Of a stretch of 64,000 nucleotides of DNA, positions 11,565 through 22,079 are shown one piece after another. Below the pieces are notes generated by a model. The model was not told the DNA's origin and ran no database searches. It saw only the letters and a program-made list of their open reading frames with translations. Position numbers and translations under genes: made by a program. How positions within the stretch are numbered: the first letter of the stretch is position 1; every line of letters begins with the position of its first letter. The stretch lies in NCBI GenBank assembly GCA_030620095.1, contig JAUTXW010000133.1:1361001-1425000 (forward strand), written 5' to 3'. This stretch comes from Kuschelorhynchus macadamiae. Lineage: Eukaryota; Arthropoda; Insecta; Coleoptera; Curculionidae.

Positions 11565-12794
11565 CTAATCACAGAAAAAAAGGTATTAATAGCCGATAGA
11601 GGTATCAGTAGATTAATAACATAGTTGTAGGTCATTATTGGAGATTTCTATACAAGGTTTCTATTATTATGTAAATATAAGCGTATCTTTAGACAACATG
11701 CTTATATAAAAGAGTACTCAAACTTCTGACTGGAACGCTTTAATGTTAGTCACTTTTGTTTCGAATTTTGTACCTCTTTATTCGAGTATTAGAAGCGGTA
11801 AATTGGTAAATTTTGTGTATCTACAATAATTGTTAAAAATGTTTAAATAAGAGAATAGTTACAGGACAGTTCAATCCGGAAATTTGTTAATGGCTTCTTA
11901 CCAAAATTTAATTTTTCTATGCCACCTGAAGATAGATCTATCAGTTGCTTTCCTCCTTGCAGAAACAAGCCGATAAGTGTACCTTCAAATATATCTTTTA
12001 ACCACTTCCAGTCATTTAATTTACAGCCTTCTGTTGCGAAAAAGAAATTGCTGAAAGTATTGCTACAATTTTATATATGACCTATCTTTTGCAACAACTT
12101 TTTATGAATCTTCTCCGGAGGGTAAATTCCCATCTTGTTGGAAACATCGCAAAGACACTTTCTGTTAATTTGTTATCCCACAGTTGTATTTTCTTGCAAA
12201 AAGCTTTACCCTTCTATACAAATCAACTATAGTTATATTATTTCCCTTAAGTTGAAAATTAACTGAATTAAGTTTTTCGAATATGTCTACTAAGAAGTAG
12301 GAGACTCGTAGGAGAGCGTAGAAACGCTTGAACAATTTACCGTGTAAGAACCACCTGGAGTAAGAACGGAACAACAATGATATATGTTCAGCCCCCCATA
12401 TCTTCACAAAGGTAAACGAAAATCCTTGATTTTAGAACTCTGGTTTTTATATAATTAACTACATCGTTAACTACTGTCAAAACAATATTTAGGTTTAGTG
12501 ATTTTGATGCTTAAACTTCCCAATGTGTTTGTAAACTATTATACCTATCTTGAGCTCTGTCGGTGCCAATTCTAACACAATTCTTCCACTGCAAGTTTGA
12601 GCTGAAAATAGCATCTTTCCTAGTTCTAAACAACTCGATAGCAGTTGATATTTCTGGCATAGGCTTGCAAAATAGCAAATCGCCCACATAATTTGAGATA
12701 TATCCAATCAAATTAAAACTATTATTGGTGTCTTTTGCTTCAACAGGTTGTTAGGCAAATAATTTCTTAACTTACTCAGATTCAAACTATTGCT

Positions 12795-13765
12795 GAATAT
12801 CCACAGATAAGTCACAGAACGAAAGCTTTTACGGCTGTGGTCAATTAAGAAAGCATGGTTCTTGGGATTAGAACGTGTCAAAATGAAATTACTTTCGCCT
12901 TTGATTGCACGAGGCATCTTTAGTTCGGCTCGGAGAGTGGAGTGAACCTGTGACCGAACCGAGACTCAGCATAACGATCGGTTTCCACGTATGATGTAGA
13001 CTGAAGCCCGTATCTCTATTAAAATTGTTAGGATGCTTACACATTTCAACAGATTCTCTAATTTTCCGTTATATATATATAATATCCCGAAACCGATGCA
13101 AGAACTTTATTTTCTTTTACAATTCGAGTAGAATGTTGGTCTTTAGGTTGTACAGTTTGTTTCATTCTGATACATCGTTTATGTTCCTTAAGCCTAGTCG
13201 ATATGGATCGTCCAATTTCTCCAATATAAACATCACCACAGGAACAAGAAATTGCAAATACTCCTTACTTTTGGCAAGGAATAATGTTCTTTGGCTATCG
13301 CAAACATAGTCCAATTTTCTTGTGTATGTTCTCCCATTCCCCCTTAAAGCTTGAGTCAGTTCCTCTGTTTCCGATTGTAAAGAATTTTGGTCACAAATCG
13401 CGAGGGCTCTATAAACCAATGAATTAATAACTGATTGCTTTTGTGCTGGATGATGATGGGAATTCGCATTTAAGTACCTGTTCGTATGCGTTGGTTTTCT
13501 ATATACAGAGTGTCCCAAGGAAACATCCCCTTTGCTTTGTTCAAGAACATCTAGAAAAAGAATCAATTCTGATTCTGAATCTGATTCAATTTCCATTGTA
13601 AATTTTATATTAGCACGTTGTTGATTCAGGTGATCAAGAAACCCAGGGAGGTTAATATGTGACCATATTGTAGTCGCCTACATATCTGAACCATTATTTT
13701 GGTTTTAATGGAAACGACTTCAAGGCTTCTTCTACAAATGAGCCAGTATGGCATTGGTAAGAGAA
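12795..13765 (-). pseudogene. Penelope-like element: RT C-terminus, GIY-YIG nuclease, tail
   Basis: Minus strand. The RT palm remnant WFRYVGD (about 13700) has the catalytic YVDD changed to YVGD. The finger-to-thumb segment is intact over 13596-13162 (GDVSLGHSVYRKPTHTNRYL, SHHHPAQKQSVINSLVYRAL). The GIY-YIG endonuclease follows (about 13260-13150; GDVYIGEIGRSISTRLKEH in the adjacent frame). The EN C-terminal HTWKP-like region and the conserved tail with GCGAAA and ACACGTTCTAATCCCAAGAA end near 12800. Its 5' end abuts the oppositely oriented PLE at about 13770. It is dead through frameshifts and the active-site change. Confidence 0.82.
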
Positions 13766-13769
13766 AGGA

Positions 13770-14893
13770 AAAGCTACTCGACGTGATTCGGATATAAACG
13801 CTCGTAAGTTATTAAATATTCGTTTAAAATTAGCTTTTATACTCGAATATCAAATATTTAGAATTCTCGATGACATTACCAATGAGCAAGCAGAAAGGAT
13901 ACATCAGGTAGTTATCATTAAGCAACAGAAAAAGTTCGAAGCACTGCTGGACAGCCAAAGACCAATAAAATTGCCAGACGACGCCGTAATCAATTTATCT
14001 TACAGAATCCTTACTGAAGCAGAACAATCCATCCTCTCTAAAGGTCAAAACTTCGCCATTACACCAAAGGACATACCCGTGAAGACATAGTGTCATCCGT
14101 TGAAACGACAATTAGAAGACTTCCGCAGAAGAAGCTGACGCAACAAGGTATGAAACAGCGAAGATCATCAAAAATTCTAACCCGCCTAAGTCGAATCTAT
14201 CAGCTGCGGAAAGAACGGCGATAAAAACAATAAACAACAATACAGACATTTTGGTCCTTCCAGCAGAAAAGGGAAATACCATAAAACAGATTACGTGAAA
14301 AAAAAATATATATTTTTGGACGACACTACCTACAGAGTAATTCAAGTAGACCCAGCCAACAAAATTGAGAGACGGATAACCAACCTTATAAACGCATCCA
14401 ACCTACCAGCAGAGGAGAAGAAGATGTTAAGGATGAGCAGCTCAGGGATACCGGGGTTCTATGGACTACCTAAAATACACAAAGTTAATGGACCGCTTCG
14501 ACCTATCGTCAGCGCAATAGGATCTCCTACTTACAAAATTGGATTATATACAAATTGTACAATATACTATATCTGAACACCAACATTCTACTGGACATGA
14601 CATAAATATGTAAAAGAAACCAGAGTTCTTGCATCGCATTCGGGATTCTATAAATGGAAGATTAGAGAATCTATTGAAATTTATAAGCATCCTAACAATT
14701 TTAATAGAGATACTTATACTGAGTCACAGTTCGGTAAACACAGGTCGACTATACATAGCCGGCCTGGGTCTCTCCGAGCTCATTCAGTGTTCCGATCTCG
14801 TCATAAGATATCTGAAGATGCCTCGTGCAGTCGAAGGCGAAACGTCGAAAAGTGATTCCATTTTCACACGGTCTAATCTGAAGAACCATGATT
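13770..14893 (+). pseudogene. Penelope-like element: N-terminus and RT start fused to tail
   Basis: Plus strand. It starts with RRDSDINARKLLNIRLKLAF and runs through LSKGQNFAITPKDIPVK (about 14040) and an intact stretch at 14295-14560 (DDTTYRVIQVDP, NLINASNLPAEEKKMLR, FYGLPKIHKVNGPLRPIVSA). The RT palm and endonuclease are deleted: at about 14570 it jumps to the EN C-terminus (RKIRESIEI-type) and the 3' tail with CTGAAGATGCC and GGCGAAACGTCG at 14812-14847. The tail ends near 14893 against hAT sequence. It is head-to-head with the neighbouring minus-strand copy. Confidence 0.82.
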
Positions 14894-15445
14894 TCTTCAC
14901 AGATGTCTCGTTAATTCTTAGGCAAATTTTATCATTTGACAAAGGAATAATCTAAAATTGTTTAACGTAGAGTTCACCAAACATTGTTTCTGCCATGTCT
15001 ATGGCAGTTGCTAGAATAAGTTGCTCTCCGATAGTATGCGGCTTCTTACTCATTTGGCTTTTTTATATTTGCTCTAAGTGTTTTATCTAAATTTGACTTG
15101 TGTTTGATCTAAGTTGTTCTGCAAACAAAATAAAAGGCTTAGCATACACTATATCCGCTGCCAAATTTTTGAGCAAGCTTCTTCATCATTAAGCTTATTT
15201 ATGCCTCCAATTAAAAATATATCCATATTTATTGTATATAGGTACGTAAATATAAAATAATTTTCTGTCCCAAGATTCGGATAAAGCAAATGGTCGCTAT
15301 ATATTAGCCAGATTAAGGGATCCTTCCTTACTAAAGACCTTAAGGCTATTTCTTGCTTATCTACACGACCAGCCATCTAGTGTGTGTTTTGAGGGGCATA
15401 CAAGTACTAGTATTAAATTATTGCTAGCTTCAGAAGGCCTTCCCA

Positions 15446-16766
15446 GTGACAAGGAATCCCTGCGCAAGCTGTATTATCGCTTGCTCAGACCTTGCAGCGT
15501 ATAGATCTTTCTACTCCTCGGAAAAAATTTTACGGCTCCAAAAAATTTGTGAAGGTACTGGTAAATATTATTCTAGTGGTTCACCATCAAAAAGTAAGGA
15601 TCTAGCACCCTCTAAAAAATTGACCAATAGCAATTTTAATCTTTTTTTTCTTAATATTCAGTCCTTAAGACATAAAAGAGACGAATTATATCTTTTGTTA
15701 GAAGAGCTAAATTTTCCAGAAGTCATCACTGAGCACTGGCTAAATATTCAACCTGTTTTTATTTATACCACAATTTAGAACTAATTTAACTCATGGAGGC
15801 ACCATGATAATGTCTTCAAACAACGATTTTTCCTAAATATCAAAGTATAATCATTTATTATCTGAAAAAGTATTTGAATTTTCTATCGTTTATCACAAAT
15901 TATGACCTTTATATTATTTGTATTTATTGTGTTTGATCTGTAAAAAGTTGACTTTTCCAGTGTTTGTGCTGCTCAGAAATGTCTTCAGTCCATCTTTTTA
16001 GTCATTTCATGCACGTCAACTCACCAACCAGAATTACTAAGCAAGTGCCAGTACTATAGATTACGTTGTGTCTTCTTTCGATAGCTCCGTCGAATGTAAT
16101 GTCTTAAGTCCAGGTTTCTCCGATCATGAAGCAATTTTCACAAAATTTTCAATTACATCCAAAGCTAAAAATTCCTCTAGACAAGTAGGCCGTATTTTTT
16201 CGGTTAGAAATTTCATTAATTTCAAACACCTATGTCAAATAACTGACTGGGACTCTCACACTTATGATGTCGACACTGAATTTTCTCGTTTTATAAAAAC
16301 TCTAACTAATATAGCTTCTGAATCTTTTCCTCTTAGGCCTATCAAAAATAAAAGAAGTAAACCCTGGTCCACTAAAGGTTTACGTATATCTTCTAAGCAT
16401 GCGGACACTATCTCATTTAAAGAAATTTTAGTGTAACTTTGTATATGTATTTTTTTAATTGTTTCGTACTTTTTTATTTTTTACTTTGCTTTTTTATTTT
16501 TTTACATTATATTTATGAAAATTTTTATAACATAGTACGACTGACAAATACATTTCTAATGTACTTCTTTTAGGATTCTATAATATTAATATTTAAACTC
16601 CTGATTTAAATATTATATTTCTATAATATTTATGATGTGTTTTTGTCTTGTTTTGTTTGCTAATTTTGATGTTTGTAAACTATTTTTTTACAACAGCTTT
16701 GTCCACAAAATTGTAAAATTTTTTTGACAATAAAGCATTTATTTATTTATTTATTTATCAGCGTTT
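15446..16766 (+). pseudogene. LINE: endonuclease start and end plus 3' end, internally deleted
   Basis: FFLNIQSLRHKRDELYLLLE and VITEHWLN (about 15640-15740) are the start of a LINE apurinic endonuclease. LSPGFSDHEAIFTKFSI (about 16100) is its C-terminal SDH motif, followed by the linker up to 16436. The middle of the endonuclease is damaged and the whole RT is missing. The 3' end is AT-rich and closes with AATAAAGCATTTATT and a (TTTA)n tract ending about 16760. Confidence 0.7.
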
Positions 16767-17410
16767 AAACCCCACTACTAAGGTTGTTCGTTTTATAAAA
16801 ATTCGCTGGAAATGGAAAAAGAAAATTTTCCAAATTTTAAGTCAAGCTGTGCTTCATGCCGTGCGTCACTACTGGGTATTACACATTTCATTACGTTACA
16901 CAACGAATCCTATAATCTGCCTGCGTATTGGATTATTATTATCTACATTATATTATATGGGTGGCGCAATATTATTCAACTTAAAAAAAGGGGCACAATG
17001 TTGAGAACCACTGGCTTATTGCGTATTATACAAAGTCTTACAAAAATGTTCCTCAGAGGTGTGCCTCTGTGCACCTACTTATGTTTTTATTATTTTTGAG
17101 TTATGGTTAATTCAACTCAACCTATAAACCGACCTCTAACTTCCTTAAATGTGATTTATAAAAAAAACCGGAGGAATTCGCTGGGCAGTTTTTCAGCTGT
17201 GAAGAAATAAAGGGGTAATTTCGGAGTACCGGATAATATTACAAATATAAATGGTTAGTAAAGATTGTTAACAAATTGTTTAAAATAAAATTTTTTAAAT
17301 AATAAAAATCTATTTATAGAGTGTTTCTCAAAATATTATTTTTAACAGTGCTGATTATCTGCGAGCCTATCGTTGGCAGTGTCCCACAGAAATCCATCCG
17401 TTACAGGAAG
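16767..17410. other. Unassigned stretch
   Basis: A 95-codon open frame at 16812-17099 (CASCRASLLGITHFITLHNE, hydrophobic centre) has no recognised relatives and no supporting context. Nothing else is seen. Confidence 0.3.
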
Positions 17411-17414
17411 TATT

Positions 17415-18660
17415 ATATACAATATTAGTTTACAAACGAAAAATTAGAGAATCTATTGAAATTTTTAAACATACAAGAAACTTCAATAGAGATACGGGTT
17501 ACGGTCCACACAATATCTGGAAACCGATCTTAACTCAGGGTCACGGTTTGGGGTGCACAAGACTGATATGAAAATCCACCTAAATCTTCTCGAGCTCATA
17601 ACAGCGCTCTACGCAGATAACACCGCTATCCTACATAAAAGCAGAAGCACCCGTATCCTGAGTAGGCGATTACAAGAAGACATAAATGACCTTCATGTCT
17701 GGTGCATCAATGGAAAGTCAGGATCAACCCCCAGAAATTCCAAGCCATACTTTTCCAACGAAGGAGACTGACTACCAGGTTGGAGAAAAGGCCATGGACA
17801 AAAGGCTGACATGGACCAAACACATTGACGCAGTGAGGACTGAAGCCAGACAGGCAATGAATAAACTCTATCCATTGCTCTGTTGGAAATGTGAAATGGG
17901 ATTGGGGACTAAGCTACTACCAATCAAAACCCGTGGTTTATCAGAAATGAGGACGTGCAGTGAGATCTTCAATGGACCCCAATTGAAGATTTTATGCTGC
18001 AAAAGGCTTCCCGGGCATTCAGGGCAGCCGAAAACCATCACAATGAAAACTTAGGAGACCTGCTAACTACGATCCATTAGCTCCAAACCACAATAATAGG
18101 GCAAGAAGGCGTGAGTTGCAGTTGAACCTAAGGTAAAAGAACACCCCGCCTCAGTTCCTCACTATCGGCGCACGGAACAGCAGTGATACTGAGGGCCAAG
18201 AAGAGGACACACATAAGAAGACCAATACACGAATGGACGGAAGGACTCTAGCGGCGTCAAACTGGACCAAGGACCAGTGGGATATTGGCAGCATCAAGCG
18301 GACAGACAGAAGGACAGGTAAGATAGATGACTTCATTTCTAATGATTTTTTCTAATTTCAGATTACCCGAGTTACGAGAGGTGGCACAATGACATCGTGC
18401 CAAAAGAGGAACAAACCACCATCCAGAAGACCATGTCGGATCGCCCCGGAAGAACGGCATCAACCAACCTCATCGAAGGATCCTTGGGCTTTCCCAATGA
18501 TGGTTCATCTGATGGGGGCTTAGTGAGGTTTAGTGGGTATTGCAAATCTGACAGGTACACAAACCTGACTGAGCAGCGAGCCCCACAAAGTTGTGCGTAT
18601 AAAAAAACAAAAAAAAAATTCGAGCTCATTCATTGTTCAGATCTCGTGGAGGAAAGATGC
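17415..18660 (+). pseudogene. Penelope-like 3' fragment split by a LINE
   Basis: The endonuclease C-terminus reads YKRKIRESIEIFKHTRNFNR then IWKPILTQGHG (17420-17550). The tail resumes at 18620 (CGAGCTCATTCATTGTTCAG, ATCTCGTGG). Comparison with the PLE tail at 37870-37940 shows the two parts were contiguous before a LINE landed at 17600-18619. Confidence 0.72.
17600..18619 (+). mobile_element. 5'-truncated Jockey-like LINE with target duplication
   Basis: It begins inside the RT palm (TALYADNTAIL; the catalytic YADD is YADN). It continues with RLQEDINDLHVWC, DKRLTWTKHIDAVRTEARQA and MNKLYPLLC, and ends in an A-rich tail (18601-18618). The flanking 10 bases TCGAGCTCAT occur at 17590-17599 and again at 18620-18629, a target-site duplication. 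The 3' part (18100-18600) holds a GC-richer 3' UTR. Frameshifts and 5' truncation make it non-autonomous. Confidence 0.8.
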
Positions 18661-18689
18661 TCGAAATTGTGGCATCTTTCACATTCCTT

Positions 18690-19440
18690 AATAAAAGAAG
18701 ATTTATTATGACTATTTCACTAATTTAGAGGCAAAACAAATGAAAAAGTAGTATTTCTATACTATTTCAACCAAACAAATCGTGATAACTGGGATAAAAC
18801 ACCTACAAGTTTTTTTCTTTATTTCGGTTTTACCGCTGTAATTTCCTATCTCTACTCTGTGAATTATTCAATTAACTAATCGAAACTTACTATGACCGGT
18901 AAAATTCCAACAAAACACTTGCGTTGCGCGGCTTAGATGTAACCATCTATTCGATGTTATCTCATATTTGCGATCATTTTTGAATTAGCTGTCAAGTTGT
19001 CAATTTGTATAAATTTAGGTGAAAGAATGAGCCGTTTTGGAAATACGGCGTTCATGACTAACTTGTATAGAAGCATCTACTTATTCAATTTAATTTGTAA
19101 AATATTCTAATCAAATACAACTCGTGACTGTGATTTTTTCGGCAATATTGACTTAGCCTCCGTTTTGTGCTGGCCAACTTTTTCCTAGAAATGAATTTTT
19201 ATTACTTTAAAGCATTTGTTTTTTTCAAGTAATAAAAACTGTACCTTCGTTAAAAATATTCGATTAAATCAGTCTCTTATTATATTATCTACGAGGAAAC
19301 CTACAGATAATTAGGTAAATTAGATCTGTTAAAGAATTAACCTGTATCCAGTTTTCCAATAACACTGTACTTAATTTGAAAATAACAATTTTTTTTTAAC
19401 ACACACATCCTGCATAAAAAAATGTTCCACGCACATTACG
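18690..19440. other. Troponin C intron, no feature seen
   Basis: Sequence upstream (plus-strand sense) of the donor of the troponin C exon at 19447. No protein or element end was recognised. Confidence 0.35.
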
Positions 19441-19446
19441 AATTAC

Positions 19447-19721
19447 CTGAAAGCCTCTTTCAACTCTTGCTGCGTAGATTCTGCGTCATCTTCTTCAAGA
19501 AAATGGATAGCTATGTCACAAAACCCATCAAAATTCACTTTTCCAGAATGATCTGGATCATTTTTCCTGATCAGGTTGTTTAGTTCACCTTCGTCGAACA
19601 GCTGACCCATAGTATTCAAGATAGTAGCAATCTTGACAGTTTCGATAAATCCGGTTTTGCCGGTGTCGAACATTTGAAAAGCTTTGCGAATGATTGCCAT
19701 TTTCTGTTCGTCATCAGAGGC
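19447..19721 (-). CDS. TpnC: Troponin C, exon encoding EF-hands I and II
   Basis: The acceptor is GGTTTTGCAG before 19721 and the donor is AG/GTAATT at 19447-19446. The exon starts at a codon boundary (ASDDEQKMAIIRKAFQMFD) and ends QQELKEAFR with Arg split after two bases, which joins in frame to 11564. The ATG and first few residues should be in an upstream exon that was not found. Loop I (DTGKTGFIETVK) is degenerate, as in insect troponins C. Loop II (DPDHSGKVNFDG) has Gly at position 12 where Glu is normal, which would weaken calcium binding. The intron to the next exon is 7.9 kb and packed with TE relics. Confidence 0.92.
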
Positions 19722-19921
19722 CTGCAAAACCATGTATTTAGAAGTATAGATCCAGACTGAAAGCCCAAATATTGTTAGCGTATAAAACTATAAAAATAAT
19801 AATTACTGTAATAATGGGTACTATTCGTTTATTTGGAAAACAAATATTACACTTTTGCTTCGAAATAAATTATTGTTAACATATTTAGTATTTCTTTAAT
19901 GAGGTACGTAATGTGTCATAT

Positions 19922-20008
19922 GAGTTACGTAATGAGCTCATTCCGTCACTATTTGTGCAATAAAAAACTTTGCGCCCTAGTGACGTAATGAAGGGCATTA
20001 CATAACTC
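19922..20008. repeat. Imperfect hairpin, ~28-bp arms
   Basis: GAGTTACGTAATG...TCCGTCAC is answered by GTGACGTAATG...CATTACATAACTC, with about 30 bases between the arms. It could be a small foldback element. It lies just upstream of the visible troponin C exon. Confidence 0.5.
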
Positions 20009-20224
20009 AAACAGCTTAAAATAAGTGATGTATTAAATTATTACTCCTTCCGCTATATTACTTTTCATTTCGGGCCATAGAAAGAAAAAATGTAGTCCGT
20101 AAAAAGGAGGCATACATCATTTGGATGGGCACCAAAAAATTGCCAAGCAATTATTATAGTCTGTTTCATCTGAGGAACTGTCATCATTTCTTGTCCTGCC
20201 ATAATTAATCCACTAACTCATATT

Positions 20225-21060
20225 ATAAATGTTTATTTAGAAAAAAAAATCATTTTCCAGATCAATGGAAGGAAGTCAATGTTATTCCGTTGCCTAAAGT
20301 TAAAAATCCTACTGAATTTAAACAAATTCGTTCAATATCTATTCTTCCAGTTCTCTTTAAACTATTAGAAAACAATATGGAACAGCAAACAATTGAGTAT
20401 TTAAATATTAGTAATTTGATCCCTGAATATCAGTCTGGCTTCCATAAAGGTTATGGTTGTACAACCGCATTATCTCAGGTAACGGATGATATATTTAAAG
20501 CCCTTGATAATAATCTAGCTATTGTTTTGGTTCTTTTGGATCTTACTCAAGCTTTTGACATGGTCAACCACGAAATTTTATTAGCTTTGTCGCAGTGTCT
20601 GGGTTTTAGCCATTCTGCGGTGGCACTGGTGTCTTCTTTTTTATAAAACAGAAAACAAACAGTGTTACTTGCTGGTAAAATATCGAAAGACCTTAATGTT
20701 GCCTTTGGGGTGCTTCAGGGCAGCATTCTGGGTCCATTACTATATACTCTCTATACGTCGCAATTAATAAATAAATATGATATTGTAGCCATCGTTGCTA
20801 CGCAGATGATACCCAGGTATATTATTCATTTAAAAGTACTGATATAGTCGAGGCCAATCGGTGCATTAATGTGGATTTGGACACATTCTATAGTGAAACT
20901 CAAAAGCTCCTCTTAAAGATTAACCCAACCAAATCAGCAGGTATTCTTTTTTGTAGTGATAACAATCGAACGAATATTTTAGATAACTTAAATCTACACA
21001 TAAATAGCGATCCAATAGATTTTAAAAACTCTATCAAAATTTTATCAAGAGTAGGTATTT
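20225..21060 (+). pseudogene. LINE reverse transcriptase fragment (CR1/Jockey-like)
   Basis: FPDQWKEVNVIPLPKVKNP, then ISILPVLFKLLENN, EYQSGFHKGYGCTTAL and LVLLDLTQAFDMVNHE make up the fingers and first palm aspartate. GVLQGSILGPLLYTLYTS is the PQGS motif with Pro changed to Leu. The catalytic YADDTQVYYSF follows in another frame (about 20805-20840), then KINPTKSAGILF. A stop at 20646 and a later frameshift break it. No endonuclease is present. Confidence 0.8.
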
Positions 21061-21261
21061 TTTTTTTAAATAAAAAGAGTGAACTTTTCTTCGAATTGCA
21101 CATTTGGTGCTTTCATTAAAGACTCTTGCTGATCTTCCTGGAATTGTCTTGGAAGGTTCCACTTGACCTGCTACATTTCTGTCCCGCAATAATTTGAAAA
21201 CGGTCAACAATTTCTTGTACAGTAAAACTCGGGTAATCGAGTTTAATACAATCGTGTACAT
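21040..21261 (-). pseudogene. Possible IS630-like transposase N-terminal scrap
   Basis: The minus strand reads YPSFTVQEIVDRF then ESTKCAIRRKVHSFYLKKKY. The second segment resembles the CAIRRKVH..FY helix before the DDE domain in the transposase type at 31800-32800. The match is short and the call is tentative. Confidence 0.3.
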
Positions 21262-21896
21262 TTAAAGTAATAACTTTTTCACACCACTGATAATGGAGAA
21301 TTATTAAAATATCTTTTTGTTGGAGTGAATGTCGCTATTTTATTAATATTCTTATAATACTGTTGACAGTATGGCGTAAGAGCAAATAATAACATATTTA
21401 AAACACAATTAAGAAGTATTTATAATCTGTGTTTTTGCTTCCATTACGTACTAGCCTATTAAGTATGCATTGACTAATAAATGTAACCTATAGAGTAATA
21501 AAACCTCATTAGGTATGCAAAAGGACAATGATTTAAAAGGATCTTTATTATTATTTTCTAAAAATAAAGTTTACCTAGGTCTATCGACGACCCCGAAATT
21601 CTGCCAAACTGAAGGAAATTCCCCATTTTATAACTCTATACATTTCTCAAACAGATTATAAAGTGGCAACATTCAGAAAAGGATACGGAACATATTCCAC
21701 TATTTTTGCAGGAATGAACTGATCTGCCAACACCAGATCGTTGTGGTTAATGGAAAAAATCTCCATATGAATTTTCAAATATCTATAATTTTCGTGTTTC
21801 CGTATATTTTAATTTCAATTTTAAATATATTTAAGACGGAATCTCTAAGTTCCTGTTGCTGCTAATATAGAATGGTAATACTGATTTAGAGAGTTG

Positions 21897-22070
21897 TACA
21901 GGGTGTCCCATTTTGGGTACACTTGCGGGGTATCTCCGTTATTTTTATAGATAGAAAGTTGGGGTTATCGACATTGTACCACTTTTCGTAAAACTAAAGA
22001 TGCCGTTAACAAAATTATGATAGCTCTTTTAGTTTTTAAGATACAGGGCTAAATTGAAAATATTGCTTAG
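21897..22070. repeat. Solo mariner-type terminal repeat
   Basis: TACAGGGTGTCCCATTTTGG opens a segment with the look of a Tc1/mariner or MITE terminus preceded by TA. No matching inverted end was found nearby. It abuts the P-element-like relic. Confidence 0.4.
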
Positions 22071-22079
22071 TGGGGGTTT

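Larger units (their letters stand above)
11885..15180 (-). pseudogene. hAT transposase relic (ZBED5/GTF2I-repeat type), split by PLEs
   Basis: Minus-strand pieces in order: KKPHTIGEQLILATAIDMAE (about 15050-14990) and IIPLSNDKICLRINE (about 14925); then, beyond a 2-kb PLE block, IGYISNYVGDLLFCKPMPEI and LQWKNCVRIGTDRAQ (12711-12540); then LLRVSYFLVDIFEKLNSVNF and LYRRVKLFARKYNCG (about 12330-12170); then NDWKWLKDIFEGTLIG and LIDLSSGG (about 12030-11920). These match the order in ZBED5-like domesticated hAT proteins. Stops and shifts make it dead. The PLE fragments at 12795-14893 were inserted into it. It lies in the troponin C intron on the gene's own strand. Confidence 0.72.

Noticed and set aside
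12165..12917. Several small separate minus-strand genes
   Set aside because: They are pieces of one hAT relic and a PLE tail, identified by motif order.
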